64,000 nt of DNA from Ligustrum vulgare (taxonomy: Eukaryota > Streptophyta > Magnoliopsida > Lamiales > Oleaceae). The notes beneath the pieces were generated by a model, which saw only the letters and a program-made list of their open reading frames with translations, was not told the DNA's origin and ran no database searches. Location of the stretch: positions 8,407,501 to 8,471,500 of the forward strand of contig OY743190.1 of NCBI GenBank assembly GCA_963555705.1. Reading direction: 5' to 3'. Made by a program: the position numbers and the translations under genes. Positions 29,291 through 40,718 of this stretch are shown piece after piece. Positions within the stretch are counted from its first letter, which is position 1, and every line of letters starts with the position of its first letter.

Positions 29291-30176
29291 ACCAAATTCC
29301 TCCTCTATGATTGCAGCATTGTCATGTGATTCCATAAAAAATGGGTGGGCTATGTTGGAGATTATGCTAATTTCTAAATTAGATAAACACAATGGATAAA
29401 CACAAGTTCATTTTGGTTATAACACCATACGTTCACTCTATGCATGAAAATTGTTAAAAGCAAGGGACTCTTATAAAGCCCACACAGCGATCACTGCGTA
29501 AGAATTGAGTGTGTTGGCACCATAAAAAGGGGTTCATACAAATTCGCTTGCATAGGTCCTACGAAGTGTGATTTAAGAAACGTTCAAATGATTGTTAAAA
29601 CCAGATCTAACTGGTAAACATGAATGCCTCGAACCATTTAGATCTGAGGGACTATACTCAGTTACCATACAAAGTTTTACATTCACCATACAATACGTTT
29701 GAAACGACATTTACGCTTGGAAACACTCATGCTTAAACAATTTGAAACGTTGCTGCTAAAGCACTGGGCAAAATATGAATAAGTCATTTCATTCATAAAA
29801 TTAAGGCAATAAGTCATTTCATTCATAAGATTAAGGCATTTACAAATTGTTGAATGAATGTTACAATATCCGGTGCCGGGGCACTTACAAAAAAAAAAAA
29901 AAAACAAACAACAACAACAAAACAAAAACCCAACGATAAGGCAAATACAAAAGGGGATTATTGCGGAGGGACCTCTTCTGAAAATCCCTTACCAGATGCA
30001 TCCAGTGGATCCGCAGGAGTATTTTGAGGCTCGGGGTACAAGGCTTCAATGGAGGACAGGTCCAAAGTCGGGAAAGCTTCCCTCACGTCCCCCAAAGCCA
30101 TCCTGGCCCCTAAGTTCCCAAAGACCCGCTGCATAGCCTCGTACTCTGGGGTCTCTTCAAAAGTGTCTTTGAAGTT
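29291..30176 (+). other. Non-coding spacer between pol and the antisense gene of element B
   Basis: No gene is visible. A unit of about 29 bp (AAGTCATTTCATTCATAA...) is tandemly duplicated at about 29779-29835, followed by an A-rich run (29889-29925). The 3' ends of the sense and antisense transcripts would meet here. Confidence 0.5.
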
Positions 30177-32731
30177 CTAGACAGCCTCAGAAACTCTGGT
30201 ACTTAAAGCATTCTCCACCCGTGTCATGACAGTCTGCTCCAGAACCTCAGTGATCCTTGTCTGCATATGCTTCTCCAGAGAGGCAACGTCCTCCTCCGCC
30301 TTTGCCTTAGCCTCCAGCTCCCTCCCCAATTTTTCATTAACTGCTGCCACCTCAGCTTCCAGCCTAGACTTGGCTGCATTAGAGGTAGTTAGAGCCTCAG
30401 ATGTGATGGACTGTGCACGGTTGGAATCATCTAATTTTTTGCACAGAACCGCCAAGTATGATTCAGAGGACCGGAGGTCATGCTTCAGTTTATCATTGTC
30501 CTCCTGGAGGCGCTTTGCATTAGCCCTCTCTTCTGAGGAGGACTTCCGGGCTATGGCCAGCTGGGTCTTTAAATTATTGATCTCCTTTAGCATGTTGTCC
30601 GCATGCCGGAGAGTAGTTTCAGCATTTTTCTTGTCCCGCTGCGCCTCGTCCACGGACGATTGCGCCTCGTCCACGGACGATTCCACCTCGTCAATGAGGG
30701 CCAGCTCCCTGGCATTCATGGCCTTGGCGGCGAGCAGTTTCCGGGACGGATTGGCACAAGAAAAGAAGGCGGACCAGCCCTCCGTCCAAAATTTCTTAGT
30801 TATAAACGCGGCCAGGGCTGGAGGAGAACTGGGGGAGTCAAATAATGAGGGGCTGAAAGTGACATCTCTGGGGAGGAGGCTGGTTTTAATATGCTTGAGC
30901 TCTTCCGCCCCCTCCGGTATCACTTCATAGGCCAAGCCTGGAATGGGCACAGACGGCTCATCCTCCAAGTCCTCAATCATCTGCGGCGGAGGTGCGGAGG
31001 TGGACTCCTTGCCCTTACCCCTTTTTAGCCTCTTCAAGGGAGCGGGGTCCTCCTCGGATACGAGATCAGGCACGTCCTCGGATAAAGAGGATGGTGCAGA
31101 AACATCCTTAGCTTTCCTCTCCCTCTTAGAGCCCCCTCTGTTAGACCTTTTTCCTTTCCCCTTTGGAAGGACTCCTTTAGGATCAGCCTCCTTTTCTGTG
31201 CTGGGCTGCTGGGGGCCCATAGGCAGCAGAGTGGGCGGTGGCAGTAGGGCTGGAAGAGGGCCATGAAGTTGGGTCGTAGACGCCTCAGACACCTCCTTTG
31301 CCACCCCCAACTTGCAGGTTAGCCAATACCACCTTCTGTTTCCTCTCAACTTCACTGCCATGGCGAAGTACATGAGGGATCTTCGTAGCCATGAGGCCCT
31401 ATAGAGAAATCTTTGGAAATTCTTTGGAACCTAACAAGAAAAAGAGGAAAATGAGGCTACGAACAGAAAAAGCATAAGATGAAACAGCAATAGGGAAACG
31501 AACTTACTCATGGCTCGCATAAGACCGTGTTTAACAAACAGCTTGTTTTGCTGAATAACCCCTTGAAAAGTGCCCTTGTAAGCAAACAAGCGTCTCACTG
31601 CCGCTAGGTCTGCGTCGGGGAGGAGGCGAGCAAAAGTGTCCCCTGCCATAAACCAATGACATGTTAGTAAGCAACCAAGAAAAGTGAATGGAAATTAAAA
31701 GAACAAAAGACGCGAGACACTTAAAGACTCTAAACCAAGTACAAGACTCACTAGGTAAGGAAAGAGTTCGGGGAACTCTGCCACTCCCCGGCAACCCAGA
31801 ACCACTGGTTCCTCCAGTTCTTTATTGAGGTTCGGTGACCGATGATAACTGGAGGATACGACCCCCTGGGAGACAAGTAATACCAGTCCTTAACGTCCGG
31901 CCTCACATCTCTCTCCCTTCTAACTGATTTCTTCAAGGTGTAGAGGGTATGAATGATGTACAGTGGGATGGGATGGTCAGGGTTGACCTCTTGCCACACC
32001 AGCCAAGTGCCCACGGCCTGTGTCCAGAAGTTGGGGGCCAGCTGATAAGGGCACAGGTTATAACTCCTAAGCAACGCCTTGAAGAAGGGGTGCAGGGGTA
32101 GCCTCATCCCGCAAAAAAGAGTGTCGTAGCATATGGCTGCTTGACCTGGAGAAGGGCTGCAAGGTCGGCAAGATGATGTAGGGTACATCAGTTGAACCCC
32201 TTCTGGAATTCTGAATTTTGCCGAAGCCCCAGCCAAATCAACCCTTCGGATTTCAGTAGCAACCTCGCTGCTCTCCCATGACTCTGGGTTTGGATCAGGA
32301 TCAACGTGGTAGCCCGAAGCTTTGTTAACCTGATCGACCCAATCCTCCACTTGGGTGATCTCCTCTGCAGTCAGCCACAACTCTTCCCTATATGCCCTAA
32401 ACGGGGCCCTAACGATTAAGCTGAGGTCCTGGTGACCTGAAGAAGAGCCTGCCGCCTCTTCTCTTCCCAAGTCCCTGTCTCGTTTGTTCCGAAGCTCTCT
32501 CAAAGATGCCTCTTCCTCGAGTGTCAGATGAGCCATGTAATTTTGATCTTTTTCTTCTTCGCTGTCAGAATCACTCAAATAAATTACACCGCTGATTTTC
32601 ATATTCCTCCTCTTAATCTGCTCCCTAAAGAAGCGGGAACTAAAAACTGACAAAGATATGGGGCAGAAACCTCTGACAGGAATCGCAATTGCTAACATTT
32701 CCTGTGAACCCGTTCCCCCAACTCTTTCCAT
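30177..32731 (-). CDS. Element B antisense gene, Tat/Retand-type aORF (putative gypsy-type transposon protein)
   Basis: On the minus strand a first coding block runs 32731-31751 (MERVGGTGSQEML..., a SDSDSEEE acidic stretch, and the LPLHPFFKALLRSYNLCPYQ block typical of the plant Transposase_28 'putative gypsy type transposon' family). A short block covers about 31642-31508 (ARLLPDADLAAVRRLFAYKG). A third block (31373-30177) has a basic linker and a long coiled coil to the stop at 30179-30177. Donors such as GTGAGT (about 31746) and GTAAGT (31507) separate the blocks, so the gene is probably spliced. My simplest joins do not keep frame between blocks 1 and 2, so it may be damaged. A 21-bp tandem repeat duplicates SSVDEAQ in the coiled coil. 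Its role in the element is not known. Confidence 0.72.
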
Positions 32732-33505
32732 TTTTTCTTAAAAGACGGATCAGACTCATCAAAAGAAAAAGAAAATACTAAACAAAATTTTCAAACCCAC
32801 GATGAAAAACTAGAAATAAAAAAGTTTTGCACACACACAAAAACAAAGAAATTTACCTTCAAAAGAGATTGTACACTGGAAAGGAGGAACTCGCCAACGA
32901 AAGTTGTTGGATGTTAGGAACAGGAGTCGAGAATAAAACCCTTGAAGAGAGGACTCGAAACTCCGCAAGAAAGAGAAAAGCAAGCTTTCGCCAGAGTATT
33001 ACTGCAAAGATTCTTAGAAAGTGGTAAAGGGGAAATGATAAAATGAAGGAGGATTTATAGGGATCCCAATGATCTGGATTCCTTGATTTTTGTGAGCCGT
33101 ATGATTAATGTAGTTAACCCATGCTTCTTGGAGAATGGACTAATCAAGCGTCAGCCGTCAAATGGAGGGACAAAACCGTTCAGCTACCACAGTGAGTATC
33201 ACGCGCTGCGAAATGCCACTCCCATTACCTTTTATATATATTTCTTGGGAACCAACGACAATAGCCCCCCTTTTCATTAAATACGCCGCCTAATATACGC
33301 GCTAGTGCGTCCCAAACCTTCACTCAGGAGAGAAAGCCGAAGTAGGAGGTCGGCTTCACACCAAATTCAAACCTCCATTAAGGAAGGTCATCCTAGGCAC
33401 CAGGTCCGCGGCATCATACGAAAGCCATCATAACAAAGTTAGTGCCTCGGGCATACAACAAATCCTACACGTCCATGAATGATCGCTTCAGATTTGAGGG
33501 ACTAG
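32732..33505. other. Region between antisense gene start and 3' LTR
   Basis: It presumably holds the promoter and leader of the antisense gene (no clear TATA assigned). The purine-rich stretch GATTTGAGGGACTAG (33491-33505), just before the LTR, is in the place of the polypurine tract. Confidence 0.5.
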
Positions 33506-34175
33506 TGTTGAATCCAAGCCCAAAGAGAGGTACGGTGATCCACTAGCAAGGGCCCAACTAAGGCCCAACGGACCGTGACCCATAGCTAAGGTCTGAAATA
33601 TCACCTTGGATTCGATTCCGAGGCGGTGTGTCAAGCGAACCTTTTTAGCCGAACTGATTTACGCCTGGCCGATGTACTTTATACTCAGTCAGGGCGCTTT
33701 GCGGCAGTGACCAGAAGAGAGATGGAGTCAGAGATGTGACACTGCCTTTACCAAGATGTGACATGCGCCCATCCCCTACGAAATGTAGCAATGATTACGG
33801 TCAAAAAGCAAGGTTGTCACCTCCAAGAGCTAGGGTGAGGACAAGTGTAAAGCATGCCACATGTCATGATCCGATACAACAAGTTCCTCTATAAATGGAG
33901 CACGATTGCCTCCAAGGAGGGGGTTAGCATTTTTATTCTCTTAACTAAATATTTACTCTCACTCTCTTTTCTCTCTTTTACACACTTATATTTCTCACAA
34001 TCAATTTATATTTGCTTGACATGGGCACTAACTTAGGCATCGGAGTACAAACGGGAGTCACCTCGACCCCCTTTGCAAACTGATTGTTTGTCACAGTGCG
34101 CAGGAGATCCACGTGTTCAAGAGGGAGGAGTTGAGACGTGTTGGTCCAAGATCCAACTGGATTTTGTGGTCAACA
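33506..34175 (+). repeat. Element B 3' LTR (670 bp)
   Basis: TGTTGAATCC...GGTCAACA, same length as the solo LTR at 15072-15741, followed by the same target duplication AATAC (34176-34180). A TATA-like box (CCTCTATAAATGGAGC) is conserved. Confidence 0.9.
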
Positions 34176-34712
34176 AATACAGTTTTCAAAAATGACAACT
34201 CAAACGCGTTTTCAGCAAATTTTAAAATAAAAATAAAAATAGGAAACATAAAACATTTTCGAAAATAAAAATACAAAATAAAATACAAACAGAACGTCAC
34301 CTAAGTCTCTGTTTGGTAAAATTTTGTTTATAAGCTATGAAAATACTCCCATATCCTTCATGGGTAGTGGATTTATTTATCTAAAACACACAAACCCCCC
34401 CCCCCCCCCAAATGGGGTGGGTGTCATTTTGCCACACTTTCACCTCAACTTTTTATTTCTCACCAAGAGTGTTGGGTATATAACTCCACCAATCATGCTA
34501 CAGGAATCGAATCGAATTTTTAACTTAAAATTTTACATCTACACACATGGCAGACATCCATTAATTTACCCATCACATCAACTACAAAATCAACAGTTCA
34601 TAAATTTTCGGTGCAACTTTCGGTTGCTTTTTTCGGTCTCTTCAGCTTTACTGATAACTCCACTAACTTTCACGGGTAGAAGAGCAAAACTGTTATAAAC
34701 GATTTATCAAAC
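34176..34712. repeat. Second copy of duplicated flank
   Basis: 34176-34330 matches 15742-15915 and 34331-34710 matches 22953-23334, at a level of a few percent differences. It continues without break into the unique DNA leading to the SPL/NZZ-like gene, so this copy is in its original context on the right. Confidence 0.85.
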
Positions 34713-36477
34713 AAAGACTAATAAATTAAAGGAGGAAAATCAAAAAGGCTGATAACAAAAGGGTCCTGGTGGCTAGTAGATTACGGCATCAACAAATCAA
34801 ATTGGGGTTTCAAAAAGCTTTCACAGCCTTAGTTTTACTGAGAGTCTTCTGCACATTTACTCTCATTACAGATTTGTACTCATTAAGCTGATAAATACGT
34901 ATAGGCTGCTTTGCTGGTACTTATTACTAACTACTTACTGCTTTTTTTTTTTAGCATTCTATTTTTGTATCTTTTTCAAGATTTTTGAAAAGAACCCAGA
35001 ATTGGAATGTTGACTCCCAGTTAAAGAAAGTTTTCAGAGGCATTCCTTGTGTTTCAGCAGGAACAAGACATGAATAAAATCTATTTTAAGGCAATGCCTT
35101 CCATCAGAATTTCTAGGGTTTTCAAGATTGCTGTATGTACTTATAATTAATCTTCTGTAAATCATGTACTTAATTCTTGAATTGGTTCTAATTCACAATG
35201 TATTTTGAAAGATTGAAACCTAGAGAAATTTAGACCGTGTTTTGTTTGGCTAAAAATCAGATTTTTAGTAGATTTTGATAAAAGTTGATGTAAGTTATGT
35301 ATAATATGAAATGTGTAGTTAAAAATGAGTTTAAGAAAATTGGAATCAAATGTGGGCTAGAAAATGTTTAGGAATCGGAAGTCGACACAAATTTTTGGCG
35401 AAATAAAAAGCGGCAAACAATCAATCGAATTCCTTCAAATGCAGTTTATAAAGAAATGTTGATGTAAATATGCATAGATCAGTTGACTGATTGGTTTAAG
35501 TCACTTTCTTGTGTAGTAGATTAGGGTTTTTTTTTTTTATTTGAAAACAAGAACTAGCTAGGGTTTCATTATTGGTACGTCGTTTTTAAGAAAATAATTT
35601 GATATTTATCTCAAATCGATCCCTCCTCAGTTATTCCAAATTTTGCAAAAATCAATGAAATATATGGTTATTGATTTCTCAGTTTTGTAGTATCATTGAA
35701 GTTTTTTTCATTTTTTACCTCATTTTTCCTTTCCCTATTCGAGTTTTTTTTTTTTTTTTTTTGAGACCTTCCAAGGATCACGAATTGTTGTTCTAGTTCT
35801 TTGTACAATTCCATTGACAAGTGTGAAAACGAAATTTATGGCTGATCGATATTTCATAATAATCATGAATCGGTGCTTTTTTCTACAAGATCTTGATAAA
35901 GTACTTGTGCAATGAGAAGAAAAATCAGAATTATAAACTATTCATTTTTACCCTAGCTAGTTAATCAAATATATGCAATTACACTATCCTCTTGTTAGTG
36001 ATTAAAAACTCGTTAAAGCGATGTTTGAAAAGACAAAAATTATGCAATGAGAAGAAAAATCAGAATTATAAACTATTCATTTTTACCCTAGCTAGTTAAT
36101 CAAATATATGCAATTACACTATCCTCTTGTTAGTGATTAAAAACCCGTTAAAGCGATGTTTGAAAAGACAAAAATTATATAATTTTATGTGTCACTAATA
36201 ACCGAGTTTCTAGTAGTGAAATCAGACCGGATAACTCACAATTTCTCTCATAAATAAATCATTAATTTTCACCACAAACCCACAAAACATACAAGAAAAA
36301 TTAATGAACTCATGAATAACATAGATCAGAGACTGAAATTCAGAAATCAGAACATGTATGGTTCCATTTTGGAGGTGAAAATAGTTTAGAGTAACAAAAG
36401 GGTAATCAAAAAGCTGTGTTCAGTTTCTTGATAATATAAATTTCACAGAAATGTGAAAAGGCAAAAACTAAAAACTG
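34713..36477. other. Intergenic DNA, 3' flank of SPL/NZZ-like gene
   Basis: AT-rich DNA with no gene found. It holds a 135-bp tandem duplication (35908-36177) and a CArG-like site TTCCATTTTGGAGG (about 36362-36375), about 100 bp beyond the stop codon of the minus-strand gene. In Arabidopsis, AGAMOUS is known to act through a site 3' of SPL. Whether this sequence does the same is conjecture. Confidence 0.5.
35908..36177. repeat. 135-bp tandem duplication
   Basis: 35908-36042 and 36043-36177 are the same apart from a single T/C difference that I could see (AACTCGTT versus AACCCGTT). The high identity implies a recent event. Confidence 0.92.
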
Positions 36478-37593
36478 CTAATAAGAAAGCTTAAGGGACA
36501 GATCAAGAGAAGTGGATGCATCAAAACCAGTGTCTCTTTCTCCATCTGCACAAGAAGAAGCTTCTGAATTAACCCCCAAATTCATCATCCCAACTTCATT
36601 GCCACAAGTGCTTCTACTGCCTGGGAAAAAATCATATTCCATCAGAACAGTTCCATTTCCTGCGCTTGAATTTCCCTTCCTGTGAAATGCCACTACCTCC
36701 ACACCCTACAGTTCAAAAATCCAATGTCAAATATTGGGTATTCTATTAAAAAAAAAAAAAAAAAAAGGAGGACTGGATAATGAGTTTAATAAGGCTCACC
36801 GGCTGGCAATTGCGAACTGAGTAACCGGCATGAGGGACGATTGGCGCTTGTATTCCGACTTCTTGATTTTCTTGGTTAATACTTTGATTATCTCCAAGAT
36901 TTAATCCTAAAAAGTCACAGTTACCCAATGGAGACATCTGCATATACATGCCTGATCTTGCTCTACTGCACCCAGAAATTTCGCCATTAACTCTCTTCTT
37001 CTGCAAGGCCAAAAAATATGTGTTAAGTTTCAAGATTATGCTAGAAATTTTTTGAGAAGAAATGAAATCTGAAGAGGGGTACGTACCTTGTGACAAACAT
37101 TACAGTGTTCATAGTAGCATTTAACGCCATTTGGTGTTGAATTAGAGAGCTCTTTCGAGTTCTTGGATCCCCCAACTCCAAACGGATCCACTTGAAACTG
37201 TTCTTGAAAACTAAAGAAACTCTGATTCTGATTCAAACCCATATGTCCAACACCCCCATTCACAGTCCCGAAGCCACCCAACTTTGCAAACTGCATTGGC
37301 ACAGAATTAGGGTTCATCACAGCAAGATTAGAAAGAGAGGCTGGATTAATGGCGAGGGTCTGGTTAGTGGGGTTTTTCCACTCATCGTGCACCCTGAGCC
37401 GTTCAAGCTGTTCCACCCCCATGCCTCTCTGAGGCTGCTTCTTTTTCTGACCCGTGGCTTCATTACCTCTCGGCTTTCTTCTTCCTCCACCCCGTTGTAT
37501 TGGCTGGCGATGATCATCTTCTGGCGAATGAATACCTTTTTGCGGGTTTGTACTTGTGTTGTGATCAGAGGCCATGAACACAGAAGTAGCCAT
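36478..37593 (-). CDS. SPL: SPOROCYTELESS/NOZZLE-like transcriptional repressor (3 exons, 311 aa)
   Basis: Exons are 37593-37087, 37000-36800 and 36705-36478, with GT-AG introns in phase 0, giving 312 codons with the stop. Arabidopsis SPL/NZZ has about 314 residues. Family landmarks are the MATSVFMASDHN start, a basic region leading into QPQRGMGVEQLERLR (the SPEAR-type conserved block), CNVCHK/KKRVNGE across the first intron, LMEYDFFPGSRS, and the C-terminal EAR motif LDLSLKL. The protein is a nuclear adaptor that recruits TOPLESS-type co-repressors and is needed for sporogenous cell formation in anthers and for ovule patterning. The start at 37593 is chosen over upstream in-frame codons because it gives the conserved N-terminus. 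A TATATATA stretch lies about 115 bp upstream (37706-37715). The gene appears intact. Confidence 0.9.
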
Positions 37594-39496
37594 TAATTGT
37601 GTAGTGCGAGAGAATGGCTTAGAGAGATCTAGAGAGAGAAAAGAGGCAAACAACCAGTCCAGAACTAGGAACAGCTGAGAAATGCAAAATGGGCATAGGA
37701 CGTGTATATATACTGCTTGTGTTTTGATTCTTGAAGCTTTTTGTGTGTCTATACACAGTAAAGTTGTTAGTGCCACCTTTCTTATCACTTTTGCTAGAGT
37801 TTGTTGATCACTTGTCTTTTGTTTGGTGCTTTTAATGACTGGGATTTTCTATCACTTAACCTTTGTAAGAGAATGAATAATGAACATTAGGGACCCATTT
37901 GTTATGGTTTTAATTTGAAAAGTAAAAAAATAATTTTCCAAAAATGAGGGAAGTAGACTCCAATATCACGAAATTGATAACGTATTATGGCTTAAAATCT
38001 CTTGAGAGACAGATGGCGAAAGACTTCGAGAATGGTTGGAGAAAATAAGAGATGACCCAAATCTCCATGAGCCGCTCGTTAAAGAATATCTTTCTTTTAG
38101 GAAGGTAATCGAAAGGTTTTCAAAGTCATATTGAATTATAATATCTCTGGACTTTCTTTATTCTATTTCAACATGTCACTCTGCGAGCAATGAGCGAAAG
38201 AACAAAGTATATTACGGTGATATTCGAAATGTCACCCATTTGTATCAATTTAGTGACCAATTCGTTATTTTTTTTGAAGTTCTTTATCTAAAAGTTGTTT
38301 GAGAAATTGTTGATATAAAGTAACTTTTTTAAGAAGTAAAATGAAAAGGTGGAAAAGGTTTATCCAATGAGAGTTAATTTAACATGAATGAAGATTAGAT
38401 GATAATCCAAATATAGGGTTAAAATGCGAATAAGATGAAGTGGTACATGAGGCAACATTTGGTGTGTGCTCAAATCCCTATATAATTCTATGCAGAGCAG
38501 AGCGCTATCTACCCATCAGAACCACCAGAATCCATCTTGTCTGCCCAAAATAAAAAATAATACCATCCAAACATACCCTACCAAACAACTCCTCCACGTC
38601 GCTTTTCCCCAGCCGCCTCATAATCTTTTCTCCTCGTACGAGTAAAGATTATCTACAACGCCACCCTAACCAATTGTGGACCCACACACTAGCTTGGAGG
38701 ACCATTCACCGTTCGACCCTATTTGGCCCGAATTTTAACCTTTCTGTGGTAAATTTGTTTGTAAATAAGCCTTCGTTTATTAAATGATTTATAAATCACA
38801 TAATTTTTCAAAATATTTTTTAATTACACCAGTGATTTAAAAAGGGTAAAGTGTGACGAAACGATAAGTACAAAAAAGTTCTGTAATACGCTAACGAAGC
38901 ACGAGTAAAACGCGAACGAAGAACGAGTAAAACGCGAAGCAAAACGAAGCATGAAGGTCAAGCTCACACTTAAGCGTAAGCATAAGCGAGCTTTTTAAAA
39001 CAGAACCACAAATATTTTCTTTCTCCACTTTTTAACCACATATTTACCTCAAAATCATAAATAAATCAGTTTATAAATCATTACATTACTTCCAAACAGA
39101 GGCTAAGTTTATAAACATCAAATTTCTTCAAATCATTTATTTACGTTCATTTTTTTTAAAAAATCACTTTCAACCTTACATTTTGTCTCAAAAAAATTCA
39201 AGCTTTTTATTGAAACTGTCTTTTAAGTGAAGTTGCTCCCACATGTTGACATGGCGGGCTATGATTAATAGAGATTTTCACGATTTTTCATTTATTACAA
39301 GGAGCTGGTGCACCGTACACACCCTACAAGAAAGGGATTGAAAGATCTTACACCGAGTGTTTTTTGGTAGGTCATGCTGTTTGGATTTTGTATTAGTGAC
39401 TCGATCCCTCCAGTCCACAAATTATTCACAAAGTATAAGTGGGACCAAAAGTTGTATTATCAATTCACTTCTTCGAATAATATTGAATTTGTAGAA

Positions 39497-39533
<37 letters not shown>

Positions 39534-40569
39534 TACTGATTTTAACACTCGTTTCTTGATTTTTCTTTGATTTTTCTTTCGTTAATAAAAAAAAATATAA
39601 TTTAATGTGGCTTAAAAAGTTTACATAAGTTATGAGTCCCATAAAACGTATGATTATGTGTAAGTTTTAAAAAATAAGTATAAAATTAGGAGCCACACAG
39701 GTGCTAATTCGATCCTTTCTTGGAAATGTGCATGTGGAACATGGTGGTTTTTCGTGCTAAGAGAGGTTTGATTTGGTGATAGAGAAGAATTATGAGGTCT
39801 ATAACCTATACTCTATTGGCAAAGATTTCATGACAAGGAGAGGCAACAACTCCTTGTGCATGTTTTCTAGGTTCTTTCCAAATGGATATCAAGATTTGAT
39901 AGAGTTGTTAAATTACTCCTTTGGTAACCCTGAGAATGAGTTTTCAACATTCGACCAATACTATTAAACATGATTTAAAAAGTAAGATTCAAGCAATTGA
40001 ACATTAATGTAACAAATTAAATTTTGTTTATAATAAATTTAACGTCGAAGACATAAATTATATTTCTTTTTGTTTTGTTTTGTCCTAGACTTCATTTACT
40101 AGATTATATAGTACAATCAAACCATTCGCATTTACTAGATGATATGATACAATCAAATCATTCGACACCACCCAAGATCTTATGGAGCCAATTAATCCTC
40201 GCATAAATTGCTAATGATCCTATAAGTCCAACATTGATTCCCTTTGATGTGTCAATTGAACTTGTAAATGGATTCATAACTTTTCGAGCACAACCAATAT
40301 CTATTTGAACTCCATTTACTCAGAAGAGTGCGTCTTGGATAGTTCAAGTCACACACTTCAATAATCCATTTTCTCTTCGAAGAATTCCTTCAACTCAACA
40401 TTTATTTGACATAATTGGTTGAAGGGAAATATCAAAATACATGTATTAATATTATTGAGCTAGTTTCAATCCAAAGTCATCAATTCAATCAATCTCGTAG
40501 CATTTCCTATATCAACTCTTCTGATCTGTATCAAGGCTCTATTCAAATCTTCTTCTATTATATATGGCA
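37594..40569. other. Intergenic DNA upstream of SPL/NZZ-like gene
   Basis: AT-rich DNA that should include the SPL promoter. At about 38890-38950 a unit close to ACGAAGCACGAGTAAAACGCG occurs two to three times in tandem. A poly-A tract lies at 39507-39530. A short open stretch at 39773-39967 (fragments such as RRGNNSLCMFSRFFPNGYQ) looks protein-like but lacks context. I could not identify it. Confidence 0.5.
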
Positions 40570-40634
40570 TGTTGACCAAAATGAGGATCCCAAATTGCAT
40601 GAACTATAGATCTTACATGTAAAGGGTCTTGTAT
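40570..40634 (-). pseudogene. psaB: Plastid-derived psaB fragment (NUPT)
   Basis: Read on the minus strand this gives [20 protein letters not shown], matching the conserved [20 protein letters not shown] region of photosystem I PsaB except for a few changes. It is only about 65 bp and is followed by unrelated or unrecognised sequence. It is a nuclear insertion of plastid DNA, not a gene. Confidence 0.7.
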
Positions 40635-40718
40635 CCTATAGGTCATTCATGGCACCGAGAATGGCTCGTGCAGCTACAACGGGAATTGAAAAGGGAATTG
40701 ATCTTGTTTCTTAGCCTT
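40635..40718 (+). pseudogene. psbC: Plastid-derived psbC fragment (NUPT)
   Basis: The plus-strand stretch around GGCTCGTGCAGCT and GGGAATTGATC matches the 3' end of plastid psbC (CP43), the [22 protein letters not shown] region, with mutations. It abuts the psaB fragment. In plastid genomes these genes are several kilobases apart and in the other order, so the insert is rearranged. Confidence 0.6.

Larger units (their letters stand above)
23335..34175 (+). mobile_element. Element B: 5'-truncated Tat-lineage Ty3/gypsy retrotransposon
   Basis: It has gag, protease, RT, a degenerate gypsy RNase H, a second archaeal-type RNase H, integrase, a non-coding spacer, a spliced-looking antisense gene, a purine-rich site and a 3' LTR (33506-34175). 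The second RNase H and the antisense gene after pol are hallmarks of the Tat/Retand group. There is no 5' LTR or primer site. The element starts at gag, directly against target-flank DNA. Its frames carry at least four nonsense codons and three frameshifts. Confidence 0.9.

Noticed and set aside
30226..30930. 234-codon plus-strand frame in element B
   Set aside because: It is the complement of the coiled-coil exon of the antisense gene. Ser/Ala-rich shadow frames are usual opposite coiled coils.
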